A stretch of 64,000 bases of DNA from Limnomonas spitsbergensis (Eukaryota; Chlorophyta; Chlorophyceae; Chlamydomonadales): NCBI GenBank assembly GCA_037349105.1, contig JAYJMM010000036.1, forward strand, positions 5,120,001 to 5,184,000, given 5' to 3'. The position numbers and the translations under genes are program-made. The notes beneath the pieces are model-generated. The model did no database searches and was not told the origin of the DNA. It saw only the letters and a list, made by a program, of their open reading frames with translations. Below are positions 1-9,709 of this stretch, piece by piece. Each line of letters opens with the position of its first letter. Position 1 is the first letter of the stretch.

Positions 1-3000
1 GTGCAGGCAGGGCCGCCTGCAGCGCAGAGGAGGGGATACGGCACAGCGGCAGCCGATAGAGCTGCACAGGCAACTTCAACGCGCAGCAGGGGAGAGCAGC
101 AGCAGCAACAGCAGCAGCTGCAAAAGCAACCACAGGTGGCAGGACCTAGAGGGCAGCAGGCCAGCAACGGCAGGGATAGGCAGGCGCAACAGCAGCAGGG
201 GCAGGGAAAGCCAGGGGCGGCAAGGGCCCCCGCGCAATTAGCCAGCAACAGCGAAGATGAGGCGCAGGAAGCAGAGGAGGAGGAAGATTGCAGCGCAGAG
301 AAGGTTCCAGAGCCAGGGACCAGCCCACAAGACAGGCAAATCCACAGGCTGGCAGGGCAAGTCAACGGGCTGAAAAAGGCTCTAAGATGGAGAGAGCGGC
401 AAATGTGGAAGCAGTCAGCGGAAATTGTGGATTACCTGAAAGGCCAGCTGGCAGGGTGGAAGGTCATCACGGATGGTCAGCAGGTCATGACAACGGTCCA
501 GCGAGAGTACATCCTGCGGGCAGATGAGCTGAACGGGCTGCAGGAGGCCCTGGGACTACAGCACTTGGGGGGCCCGCCAAACCACGGGCAGCCGCTCCCA
601 TTCGAAACAGACCCAGAGTTGGCGGGGTGCGTCAGGGCAATGTTGGCGACTCCGTCCCCGCTACGAGACGTGGACAGCGAGCATTCCGGCATGGAGGAGC
701 CGAAGAAGCGCAGTCCTTCTAGCAGCGACGAGAGCGGCTCAGGGGACAGAAGGCTGCGACGGCGCAGCAGAAGCGCGCAAAGGGCCATCAGTGAGGAGCG
801 CCAAGGGGCGGTGCCAACGCCGGCAGCCAGGACCCAGCGGCAGGGCGCAGGGAGGCGCAGCAACAACGAGGAAAGGAGCAGGGACCGCAGACAGCGGTCA
901 CCATGCAGGGACCAGCCCAGGGGCAGATCCAGGGAACGGCACCATGTTGAGGTTGCCAGGCCTTACAGGCAGGGGCAGGAGCACCAGAGAGGCCCAGGCC
1001 CCGGGCCGACAAACAGAACCCTGGCAGAGGGCAGCGGGGCGGCAGAGCCTAGGCGTCACCTGGGACCGCGCCATGGTGGATTGTGCTTCAAGTGCAATCA
1101 GCCGGGGCACTTTGCCAACGAGTGCACCAACCCGGAGCAGGCCGGTCTGACAGGCGACAGGCCAGGGGCACCTGCAGGCCCAGCACGGGGCTATGGAACC
1201 TGGGGCCCAGGCAGGGGCCAGGGGATGCCCATGGAGAGCAGGCGCAGGACCTTCGATACTGCCATGGGAACTCCCAGTGCAAGGGACTTCCAGCAGGGGG
1301 CAGCAGGCCCCAGCGCGTGGCCAGAACCGCCAGCGCGACAGGAACCACCGGAGGGCGAGCAACCAAGGTGGGAGGGGACAGGAGGCCACACGTGCTTCAT
1401 GACAGGCCACATGGAAATTAGCCAGGACAGAGATGCCTACCAGGCTGAGGTCAGTCAGGCAGGACCAGTTCAGGTGGCCCCTCAGAGGGTGCCAGAAGGG
1501 CAGGTAGCCAGTCAGGTAAGCCACTGGGCGATGGCTGTAGAGGCGTTAGCCATGAACCATTATGGGACTATGCCTGCAGGGTCGGCCAGATCCGTAGCAC
1601 ATGCGTTGGAGTTCTTGAAGGATCTCCAGAGGAGGGGGTGCCCAGCTCCGTGTGTAGGATGGCCAAATCTGATGCAGAGGTTCCTAGACAGGGAATGGGA
1701 CAAGTATGATGAGCAGTGGGATGAGTTTGAGAGACGCGAGCGGGAGGCAGTACCCCAGCACGACGTAGACGGGTGGGAGACCGATTCGGGGTCCAACTTT
1801 TTGGCAGACAGATATGAGCCTCAGGAACCCTCACCCGTGCATGAGAGAGAGTTCGGCGTGCTATGTCCAGGTACCCCGGAGGGCATTCAAGGCACAGGCA
1901 GAGGGGTAGCGGGAGCAGCCGCCAAGACAGGGGAGCCACCCAGAGCGGAGCTCCGATGCCCAGTGGCCAGAGGGACCGCAGCAGGGAGCCAGCGGGACGC
2001 CCGAGCGGGGCCTGTTAGGACCCATAAAGGCACCAGCTCTCGGTGCAATGCTTGGGGAGGAATTGACGAGGACGGAGAGACACAGCACGGCAGCGAGAGG
2101 GAAGGGAGGTCTGACGCAAGGGGCGAGGACAGGCAGCTTGACCAGTCCTTCAGCAGAGACAGGTCCTACAGCAGAGAACGCAGCTACATACAGCCGTTCC
2201 CGCAGTCGCTGCCAGCAGGCGAGCCCTTTGTGCAGTACTTCCGCCTGGGGGAAGAGATGCCAGAGGCGTCCACCTCCAGGGCTATGCTGACTATGCCAGC
2301 GGGTAATATGGACGGGCCATGTCGGTTGCAGAACTATAGGCTCCTAGGAGGCGGGGAGCAGACATGTGTTAACAGAGCAGCAGCCATGCAGGCAGTTGCC
2401 AGGATGATTTTCCCGTGGGACGCAGTGACAGCGGTCATGCTGTGCGCCGCGCTCAAAGGATACATCCAGCCCAGCACAAATATGGCAGATTATATGCAGA
2501 GGGGATGGTCGCGGCACCCCATCTATGCATACTGCGTCAGCGAGATGGTGAGTCACGCCATTGCAGCAGGCATCACAACGGTGGATGCAGCAGGCTGGAC
2601 GCACCCGGACATGCCAGACATTGCGCCGGCCGAGGGGATGTGGCAGGGCGCGCAGCCAGGATTCATGCGCACGCCGTGGGCGATGGATTGTGTCCGTGAA
2701 CTAATGGGGCACCCAGCCCTCAGAGACCGCGCATTTTATGTGCCAATCCAAGCCATGGGCGAGTTCGAGAGATTTGAGGAAACAACAGAGCAGGCCCCAG
2801 TGAGGGCAGGGCTGTGTCACCCAGGCAGGCCAGGGCGGTGTGAGGCGACCATCGAGGCGTCCATCGTCATCCCCAGGACGGTCGCAGGACAAGCAGTGCC
2901 GTGGGGGCCAGCGCCAGGGGACGCCAGGGCAGCCATTCCAGTCCAGCAGCTAGTAACTTACTACTATGAGGAGATGGCTGATGAGGAGTTGCCCGTTTCA

Positions 3001-6000
3001 TCGGCATGGATCCACATGCACGCGACTCACGATGATATGCCCGTCTACCTGTTTGCAAGGCACCAGCAGGACGTGGCAGTCACTAAGTGCGCGTCAGTCG
3101 ACGAGGCGGAGTTCCATGCCTTTGCCTACGCTAGGGGAGCAGACCCGACAGTGTGGACGCTCATGCTAATGGCGCTGCAGAGGGTCCTGCTCCCAGGACA
3201 GCGATCAGCGGCCATGCGGCATGTGTGGGGCGTAGAGGATCAGTGGGCGCCTACAGAGGTAACAGCCTGTCCAACATGGCCTTACGGACACCAGCAGTCG
3301 CCAGCAGCAGGAGCCGTGTGGGAAGGAGAGGAAGAGCTGGCGAGCTCGCCGTTCGCAGTAGAACGCCTGGCAGCATATGTGCACCAGTGGGTGCGTCAGG
3401 AGCGGAGGGCGTGGCACGACAACAGGGCCAGCAGCGTGCTGCCCTATTGGCAGGCTGACGTCATAACAACGCAGTTGTGGAGACAAGCGCACCCAGCAGG
3501 GGTGCGCACGCTGCACCCTCTGTTCAGAGGAGCAGGGGAAGTAGGCATTGAGGAGGAGTTGGAGGACTTGAGGAACCAGCCGAGTAGGGGACATGGGCCG
3601 GTGGGCAGGCGAGGCGCCGATGCAGAGGAGCCAGCGGCAGCCACCGGCGGCCCTGCCCAGGATGAGGAGCCGGAATGGACCCAGGCGGCATTTGTAACAT
3701 TTGGGGCGGCAGCAGCCTCATGGGAGCTGCTGGAGTACGTAGACGACTTGGGGGTAGCAGCACTGGAAGCTGAGCCTAGGGGGCGGGCAGAGCCCCAGGC
3801 AGCCCTAGACATTGTCAGCACACCGCCCACGGAGGACTCAGACAGCAGGACCCCAGAGTTCAGCGACGACGTTTCAGAGGGTCCACCACCACTGGTTGAG
3901 ATTACCGAGTCAGATGAGGAGTGGCACGAGGGAGGAGCCATGCCCCCGGACCAGGATAGCGTCACCAGAGCAGAGGCTCGAGATGTAGAGGGCAATTATG
4001 TGCCAGCAGACAGCGGCCCAGGACCAGGGAGTCCAAGGTACGGAATGGTGGGAGAGCTGCCACAGCTGAGGCGCGCGTGGGTGCGCGGCATCTTCCAGGA
4101 GCAGGCAGCAATGGAGGAGCGCAGAAGCAGGAGGGCCGCTATAGAGCTCGGTAACGGGATCGTGCTGGAGGAGGAGGCAAACCAGGTCACAGCGGGGACC
4201 CACCATCAGCAGGCAGCAGACCAGCGCGCTTGCAGGACCGAGGGGGCAGCAGCAGGCAAGAAGAGCAACGGGCGCCCAGGAGACCCCCAGATCAGCACGC
4301 CAGCACAGACGGCAGCACAGGGGCCTTGGGGTGACCCAGCAGCGTACAGCACGGGGCGCTGGGTGGCAGTGCTCAGGAACTTTGTGGATCAGCTGGACGT
4401 GCTACGACGGCAGGACATGGAGCAGCAAGAGGCAGGCCAGGAGGCTAGCCTGCTGTTCCGACTTAAAATGCTACCACAGCCCGATCCGGATCCCAGGATG
4501 GGAGGTTACAGCAGGGCAGTCAGGGAGCTCCAAGAGGAGCTGACGGAGAGAGTATCAGCCCTCTACACGAGGAGAGCAGAAGGAGCGGACACCCATCAGC
4601 CGTCGGACAGCCGCAGCAGCCAAGCCCAGACCAGCAGAGGCGAGGACCTCGCAAGGAGGGTTGCTGGCGCGCAAGAAACCGTACGGCGGGGCTGTGGGCG
4701 AGGGGAGCCCGCGGTCGCAGGCAGCAGCGTGGCGGTGCAGCGCGCCACCCACAGGCAGGAGAGGATGGCACAGTGCAGCACAGGGCAGATCCCAGGAGCA
4801 GGGCCAGGAAGGGCCAGTGCAATTTGGGATGACACTGCCAAGTTGCAAGGAAAAAATTCAAAGAAGGCCAGGCGACGTGCAGGAAAAGCGCAGAGGGCGG
4901 CCGCGGACAGGAACCGTGGCAGCAGGCCAGGAATGGACTGCCCAACCCTGCCACTCAGGATCAGCCAGGTAGACCTGGAGATCACGTGGGCCAGAGGACA
5001 GCAACCGCCAGCGCAGATTGCAGAGCCAGGCGTTCAGCCCGCAGAACAGTTACCGCAGCAACCCATGAGGAAGACGACAGCGTGCAGAGGACTCCTCACC
5101 TGTACAGCAATTAAAGGGATTCTTACGGGGGCGCTTCAGCTGATACTGGTGTGGCTTCTGCTGTCGGTGTGTGTGCCAGGGGCGCGAGCTACCGGGCAAG
5201 GAGTGCGAGGAGGAGGATTTACAGCAGGCCAAGGTGCTTTTGTTTCTGGAAGGGAGGCAGCAGCAAAGTTGTCGTCTGGATGGTTGCGACCACCGGCAGT
5301 CAGCCCCATGGGGGACGCCAGCAGGAGGGGTGCAGGCAGCCAGCAGGAGAAATGGCACAGCGGCAACACCACTGGCGAGGAAGAGCTGCCCGCGGTGGAC
5401 GACCCGCAGGCGGCTGTGGTGATCGACATGTTTCAGCCGGGGGGCGTAGTGGAGCCACCCGCAGAGTACGTCAAGACCAAGGAGGGATGGCTGCTGGGCA
5501 AGCACCCCGACTTCACTGCGGAGCAGCAGGAGAGCCTGGAGCAGAGCCTCAGGGATCGCCAAGGAGCATTCGCTTACTCCATGGAGGATCCACCAGGCTA
5601 CTGCGGCACGCAGGGCCTGGATACAGCTTGCCTGTCAAGTGGGGCTGTGCGGGCCATGGAGACCGAAGGAGTCGTCCTCTTCGAGCCTTTTGGAGGTATG
5701 TGCTCAGGGCTGGAAATGGTACTCAGGGCAGGTATCCCAGTAGTGCAGTACTTGTATGCAGATATCAGTGAGGAAGTCAGAGAGATCGCAGGGGGTCGCC
5801 TGTTGCAGTTGCACAAGAGATTCCCCCAGTTGCTTCCGGTCAGAGCGTTTGATAAGGCTTTCAGAGCGTTGCCGCAAGATGTGTATGCCATTACGGCAGA
5901 ACACCTCAAGGAGGCGGGTGCCCAGGAGGGGCGCCAGTGGTTCATGGTAGCAGGCTGGGAGTGCCAGGACCTTTCGTCAGCTGGCAAGGGGCGGGGGCTC

Positions 6001-8772
6001 GCGGGAGAGAGAAGCAAGTCTTTCTTCCCGTTAGTCAAGCTGTTGGGTACTCTGCAGTTCCTGCAGGGACCTAGGCCGCCAGCGTACCTGATTGAGAATG
6101 TAGCAATGCAATTGAATCAGAAGAGTGAGAAGGCCAGTGTTGAGGCTTTTCAGGAAGTGTGCAGGATTCTAGGGACACCGGCGTTGTTTGACGCAGCGCA
6201 GGTGGGGTCTTACGCCCACCGCACCCGCAACTATTGGGGGAATATTGCCCCCGCAGCAGATATTGAATTTGTGATTCGTGCGTCGACCAGACCCCACGAG
6301 GGGATTGTAGACGACATTCTGGACAAGGGCAGCAAGGCCCAGGTAGTATCATGTCCGGACAATGGGGGGTACCGCATCAATGTCACAGGGCAACCCAGGA
6401 AGGTGCTGCCGTGTTTGATGGCCACGCCCTCATCATATGCTTTCCGGAACGGGCAAAATGGGATGGTGTACAGGCCCATGGGGGACTTGCAGGAGCCCAA
6501 CGCAAACGAGCGTGAACGCGCCATGGGGTACGCTGTGGGGTCCACATTGCCGCGCCCAGACTTCCCAGAGGCAGCCAGACGGGCAGCCTTGGGCAGGTGC
6601 ATGGATTCATGGGCACTCAGTGCATGGCTCAATGTGGCACTCGAGTATGCTAAGATCTTGCCAGCAGAATTGACACGCAGGGCAAAGCTGCCAAGCCAGG
6701 ACAGGGACCCAGTGCTGGGGGCGACTTTAATGTCCAGCCACTATGCCCTGGCTACTGCAGGAAACGCGTGCTCTGGCAGTGGGGAGGCGGCCGCGTCATA
6801 CAGACAGTGCCTGGGAGAATCAGCCGCGGCAGACTGGGCCGACGCAGCACAGGAACCAGGTGGGAACGCGGCTGAGGCACCAGTTGATGTTGAAATCAGA
6901 GTAACCAGGGAAATAGAGAGTGAGAAGGACCAGCCAGGTTGTCCCGCAGGACCGTCGGCTAGGGTTGATGTGTGGGCAGATGAGCCCGTCTTGAGGTTTC
7001 TCCGTGAGAAGACTTATGTCCAGGGAACAGAGCTAGGAGAACAGACCAGAATACAGCGCAGAGCAGCGCCATTCCAGTGGGAATCAGAGAGGGGGGGAGT
7101 CCTGATGAGACTCATGCCTGATGGTAGACGTTGTGTGGTGCCCAGGCCAGAGGACAGGCTAGCAGTGATCCAGACAGCGCATGCAGGTACGGGCCATTTT
7201 GGCAGCCACCGCACGGCTTTCATGGTCATGCAGCAGCATTGGTGGCGGGGGCTTCGAGCAGCAGTCAAGAAGGCGGTGCAGGAATGCGGTGTGTGTGACA
7301 GGGCCAGGGCGTCCACGTTCAATCACATACAGCCCAACCTGCACCCGCTACCCATTGAGGGGTTGTTTTTCCGGTGGGGAGTGGACCTGTGTGGTCCATT
7401 CACGACCACGTCCAGGGGAAATCGGTTCGTGATGGTGTGTGTGGAGCATTACTCCAAATGGGTGGAGTTGATCCCCATTCCAAGCAAGGCGTCTGATGTG
7501 ACGGCCTTGGCATTCTTTCAAAATGTTGTTGCACGATTCGGGGGATGCGCAGAGGTGGTGACAGACCAGGGGACAGAGTTCCAGGGTGAATTTCAGGACA
7601 TGTTGCTGGACTGCTTCATTGACCATCGCACCACTTCTGCCAACCACCCCCAGGCAGACGGGCTTTCGGAGAGGGCTGTCCAGACACTCAAGGCAGGCCT
7701 GCGCAAGTGCTGCGAGGAGGGCAGCAGCGACGAGTCCTGGGACAAGATGGTGCCCTGGGTAGCCCTTGGCTTCCGATGCTCGCCGCAGCAGGCCACGCGC
7801 ATGGCGCCTTACGAGGTGCTGTTTGGACAGAGACCTACCTTCCCCTCCAGAGTGGGGGCGGACCTCTGGAGCACAGCCAAGGTGGCAACGGCAGAGGAGG
7901 CAGCAGACCTGCTTTTGGCCAGAGTGGCCAGGATCAAAGAGGCACTGCCAGTCGCGGGTGAGCATCTAAAAATTGCGCAGCACCGCGACAAGCTGCGATA
8001 TGCACGCATTCGTGGGGGAGGGTACGTTCCCCAGGTCAGGCGTTTTGCAGAGGGAGATTACGTGTATGTGAAGTATTCATCAGAGCGACGCAGCCTCGAT
8101 CCCAAGGCCAGGCCTGAGATCCTCAGGGTAAAAACACTGGGGGCGACGGGAACTTTGGTGCTGGAAGGGGCAGATGGCCTCACAGTTACAGAGAATGCAG
8201 TCAATTGTTCTCCATGCCACTTGCCCAACCTCAGGGGAGTGGTTGATTTCAGTGGAACCAGACCCAATAAAAGCCTGTCATGCGAGGTGTGCCAGCTGCC
8301 CGATCGCGGAGAGGTGATGCTTTTGTGTGATGCCTGCAATACAGGTTGGCACATGGACTGCTTGGTACCAGTACTCGAGGAGGTGCCTGAGGGCGAGTGG
8401 TTGTGCCCACACTGCAAGCCAGCAGACAAGGGAGCTGGGCCCGCTGCAGTAGCAGGGTCCCCCACAGAGGAGCGCAGTTTACAGGTCCAGGGGCGACCGA
8501 GTCCAGCGGCCAGAGCGGCTGCCAGGACAGCCCAGGAGGCCGACGTCATGGACAGGCCTGAGGTGGAAGTCATGGCCACCAACCCAGCAACAAGGCAAAT
8601 GGAGCGGGGCATCGCAAGACCAATGGCGAACGGGTTGTATGACATCTCGTACACCACTGGCCGGGGAGAGGCCAATGTCACCCCGAGAGCAGTTACAAGA
8701 AGGGCCAAGGTGGCCAAAGAAGCAGCAAGGGAGGAAGAGGAGTCAGCCCTTGAGGATTTTACCGGGACCTGA
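1..8772 (+). CDS. LTR-retroelement polyprotein with DNMT3-like methyltransferase, integrase and PHD finger; reverse transcriptase not visible (5' partial)
   Basis: One open frame of 2923 codons, open at the left edge, so the true start lies outside; it ends in TGA at 8770-8772. Order seen: Gln/Arg-rich gag-like part; CCHC zinc knuckle (CFKCNQPGHFANEC, residues ~362-375); long region without recognisable domain; hydrophobic segment ~1700-1725; a linker (FAYSMEDPPGYCG, ~1857) that in algal Ty3-like polyproteins leads into reverse transcriptase; then instead a C5-cytosine methyltransferase (~1892-2215) with SAM motif FEPFGGMCSGLE, catalytic-loop motif GWECQDLSSAG, ENV motif (LIENVAM), AHRTRNYWGN and a C-terminal LGRCMD motif, closest in style to DNMT3. 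Integrase follows: HHCC finger (~2393-2435), DDE residues D2462, D2522, E2557. A canonical C4HC3 PHD finger (~2761-2805) ends the protein. No reverse transcriptase/RNase H core and no convincing protease are seen. Intact despite its length, so recent or selected. Confidence 0.88.
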   Translation: MQAGPPAAQRRGYGTAAADRAAQATSTRSRGEQQQQQQQLQKQPQVAGPRGQQASNGRDRQAQQQQGQGKPGAARAPAQLASNSEDEAQEAEEEEDCSAEKVPEPGTSPQDRQIHRLAGQVNGLKKALRWRERQMWKQSAEIVDYLKGQLAGWKVITDGQQVMTTVQREYILRADELNGLQEALGLQHLGGPPNHGQPLPFETDPELAGCVRAMLATPSPLRDVDSEHSGMEEPKKRSPSSSDESGSGDRRLRRRSRSAQRAISEERQGAVPTPAARTQRQGAGRRSNNEERSRDRRQRSPCRDQPRGRSRERHHVEVARPYRQGQEHQRGPGPGPTNRTLAEGSGAAEPRRHLGPRHGGLCFKCNQPGHFANECTNPEQAGLTGDRPGAPAGPARGYGTWGPGRGQGMPMESRRRTFDTAMGTPSARDFQQGAAGPSAWPEPPARQEPPEGEQPRWEGTGGHTCFMTGHMEISQDRDAYQAEVSQAGPVQVAPQRVPEGQVASQVSHWAMAVEALAMNHYGTMPAGSARSVAHALEFLKDLQRRGCPAPCVGWPNLMQRFLDREWDKYDEQWDEFERREREAVPQHDVDGWETDSGSNFLADRYEPQEPSPVHEREFGVLCPGTPEGIQGTGRGVAGAAAKTGEPPRAELRCPVARGTAAGSQRDARAGPVRTHKGTSSRCNAWGGIDEDGETQHGSEREGRSDARGEDRQLDQSFSRDRSYSRERSYIQPFPQSLPAGEPFVQYFRLGEEMPEASTSRAMLTMPAGNMDGPCRLQNYRLLGGGEQTCVNRAAAMQAVARMIFPWDAVTAVMLCAALKGYIQPSTNMADYMQRGWSRHPIYAYCVSEMVSHAIAAGITTVDAAGWTHPDMPDIAPAEGMWQGAQPGFMRTPWAMDCVRELMGHPALRDRAFYVPIQAMGEFERFEETTEQAPVRAGLCHPGRPGRCEATIEASIVIPRTVAGQAVPWGPAPGDARAAIPVQQLVTYYYEEMADEELPVSSAWIHMHATHDDMPVYLFARHQQDVAVTKCASVDEAEFHAFAYARGADPTVWTLMLMALQRVLLPGQRSAAMRHVWGVEDQWAPTEVTACPTWPYGHQQSPAAGAVWEGEEELASSPFAVERLAAYVHQWVRQERRAWHDNRASSVLPYWQADVITTQLWRQAHPAGVRTLHPLFRGAGEVGIEEELEDLRNQPSRGHGPVGRRGADAEEPAAATGGPAQDEEPEWTQAAFVTFGAAAASWELLEYVDDLGVAALEAEPRGRAEPQAALDIVSTPPTEDSDSRTPEFSDDVSEGPPPLVEITESDEEWHEGGAMPPDQDSVTRAEARDVEGNYVPADSGPGPGSPRYGMVGELPQLRRAWVRGIFQEQAAMEERRSRRAAIELGNGIVLEEEANQVTAGTHHQQAADQRACRTEGAAAGKKSNGRPGDPQISTPAQTAAQGPWGDPAAYSTGRWVAVLRNFVDQLDVLRRQDMEQQEAGQEASLLFRLKMLPQPDPDPRMGGYSRAVRELQEELTERVSALYTRRAEGADTHQPSDSRSSQAQTSRGEDLARRVAGAQETVRRGCGRGEPAVAGSSVAVQRATHRQERMAQCSTGQIPGAGPGRASAIWDDTAKLQGKNSKKARRRAGKAQRAAADRNRGSRPGMDCPTLPLRISQVDLEITWARGQQPPAQIAEPGVQPAEQLPQQPMRKTTACRGLLTCTAIKGILTGALQLILVWLLLSVCVPGARATGQGVRGGGFTAGQGAFVSGREAAAKLSSGWLRPPAVSPMGDASRRGAGSQQEKWHSGNTTGEEELPAVDDPQAAVVIDMFQPGGVVEPPAEYVKTKEGWLLGKHPDFTAEQQESLEQSLRDRQGAFAYSMEDPPGYCGTQGLDTACLSSGAVRAMETEGVVLFEPFGGMCSGLEMVLRAGIPVVQYLYADISEEVREIAGGRLLQLHKRFPQLLPVRAFDKAFRALPQDVYAITAEHLKEAGAQEGRQWFMVAGWECQDLSSAGKGRGLAGERSKSFFPLVKLLGTLQFLQGPRPPAYLIENVAMQLNQKSEKASVEAFQEVCRILGTPALFDAAQVGSYAHRTRNYWGNIAPAADIEFVIRASTRPHEGIVDDILDKGSKAQVVSCPDNGGYRINVTGQPRKVLPCLMATPSSYAFRNGQNGMVYRPMGDLQEPNANERERAMGYAVGSTLPRPDFPEAARRAALGRCMDSWALSAWLNVALEYAKILPAELTRRAKLPSQDRDPVLGATLMSSHYALATAGNACSGSGEAAASYRQCLGESAAADWADAAQEPGGNAAEAPVDVEIRVTREIESEKDQPGCPAGPSARVDVWADEPVLRFLREKTYVQGTELGEQTRIQRRAAPFQWESERGGVLMRLMPDGRRCVVPRPEDRLAVIQTAHAGTGHFGSHRTAFMVMQQHWWRGLRAAVKKAVQECGVCDRARASTFNHIQPNLHPLPIEGLFFRWGVDLCGPFTTTSRGNRFVMVCVEHYSKWVELIPIPSKASDVTALAFFQNVVARFGGCAEVVTDQGTEFQGEFQDMLLDCFIDHRTTSANHPQADGLSERAVQTLKAGLRKCCEEGSSDESWDKMVPWVALGFRCSPQQATRMAPYEVLFGQRPTFPSRVGADLWSTAKVATAEEAADLLLARVARIKEALPVAGEHLKIAQHRDKLRYARIRGGGYVPQVRRFAEGDYVYVKYSSERRSLDPKARPEILRVKTLGATGTLVLEGADGLTVTENAVNCSPCHLPNLRGVVDFSGTRPNKSLSCEVCQLPDRGEVMLLCDACNTGWHMDCLVPVLEEVPEGEWLCPHCKPADKGAGPAAVAGSPTEERSLQVQGRPSPAARAAARTAQEADVMDRPEVEVMATNPATRQMERGIARPMANGLYDISYTTGRGEANVTPRAVTRRAKVAKEAAREEEESALEDFTGT

Positions 8773-9367
8773 AGCCCGGAGCGGCAGGGCCGCTGAGCAC
8801 GTGTCGTCACCCACGCCGTAGCTGGCAAGGAGCGGGCAGGCACCTACAGAGCAGAAATGCAGACGCAGTGCGGCTTGTCCTAGTACCCAGTAGGCAGCGG
8901 GCCGGCAGCCAGCGGACCGAAGACGGAAGATGCAGGAGTAGAGTTACGGCAGCTTAATGAAAATTTGTTTCTCAAATACCGTGGCAGCAAGGCTACAGTA
9001 GTACATAAGTTCTGGAAATGATGAGCGAGGAGAATTAGTCAACTCGAGCAATTATAGCACAGCAGGGGGCAGATCACGCTGCTACGGCGCACATTTTCTG
9101 TGGCCTTTAAAGACCAGGCGGCTATGGCGCAGTGGGGCGAGAGCAGCGGTTGTTCTTAGCTTGACCTGATAACTTTGAAATTTCGCTGTTTGCTAGCCAG
9201 TAGTGGGCTGAACAGCTTGAGTTTGTAGGGTTCTGCGCATAGCGCTTCAGCTGAAACTCGGTTGATTTTTTTATTTTCCTGATTGCAGAATGCCTGAACC
9301 AGGCAGATTCGTAGAATGCCGGAACCAAGCAGAATTGTAGAAGGCCTGAACCAGGCATATTTGCAGA
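8773..9367 (+). other. Retroelement 3' untranslated region, possibly including the left part of the 3' LTR
   Basis: Non-coding sequence between the polyprotein stop and the segment shared with the second LTR copy. It contains a short imperfect repeat family around 9289-9355 (CCTGAACCAGGCA, CCGGAACCAAGCA, CCTGAACCAGGCA, about 30 bp apart). A TGTCG motif at about 8802 could be an LTR left end, because it is the inverse of the CGACA at 9705-9709, but no second copy of this part is present to confirm it. Confidence 0.45.
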
Positions 9368-9709
9368 TGATGATTTGAGCTTCTACGTACATATTTTTCC
9401 AGAAGTTTATTTCAGTACCACCCCTTTTTCCGGCTCCCCGCGCATGCCTGGAGGGCTTAACGCTGGGGAGCGGGGGGCGAGTAAAGTAGTAGGGGCGGTA
9501 CCCACGAGACGGAGACTTCTATGCAGAGATATCCAGTTAGGGACTTCCAGATACAGTTATCTTGTTGACACACTCTTGTCTGAAGTACAAGGAGCATGAG
9601 TGTACGGTGATGTACCGTGTTTGTGAGTAGAGGACACCTCTCTAAGGTGTCCTGACCGGAGTTTACGGTATTTACCATATTGGCACGTTTACTGCTTTAT
9701 GGTGCGACA
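9368..9709 (+). repeat. Right part of retroelement 3' LTR
   Basis: About 340 bp closely matching 62748-63095 in the same orientation, with one internal stretch that differs. Both copies share the GATTTGAGCTTCTACGTACAT start, the GGAGCGGGGGGCGAG core and the end TTATGGTGCGACA, after which they diverge abruptly. The CA end and the position downstream of the polyprotein stop identify this as the LTR 3' end. The copy downstream of the polyprotein is interpreted as its 3' LTR; the left boundary is not resolved. Confidence 0.7.

Noticed and set aside
1780..1800. DSGS in the polyprotein, resembling a retropepsin active site
   Set aside because: It lacks the hydrophobic flanks and the downstream motif of aspartic proteases and lies in polar sequence.
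3733..3765. YVDDLG in the polyprotein, resembling the YXDD catalytic motif of reverse transcriptase
   Set aside because: None of the surrounding RT motifs is present and the context is an acidic low-complexity region; taken as chance.
8058..8843. 261-codon minus-strand frame opposite the integrase/PHD region
   Set aside because: It is the complement of well-supported coding sequence with GC-rich codons; no motifs of its own.
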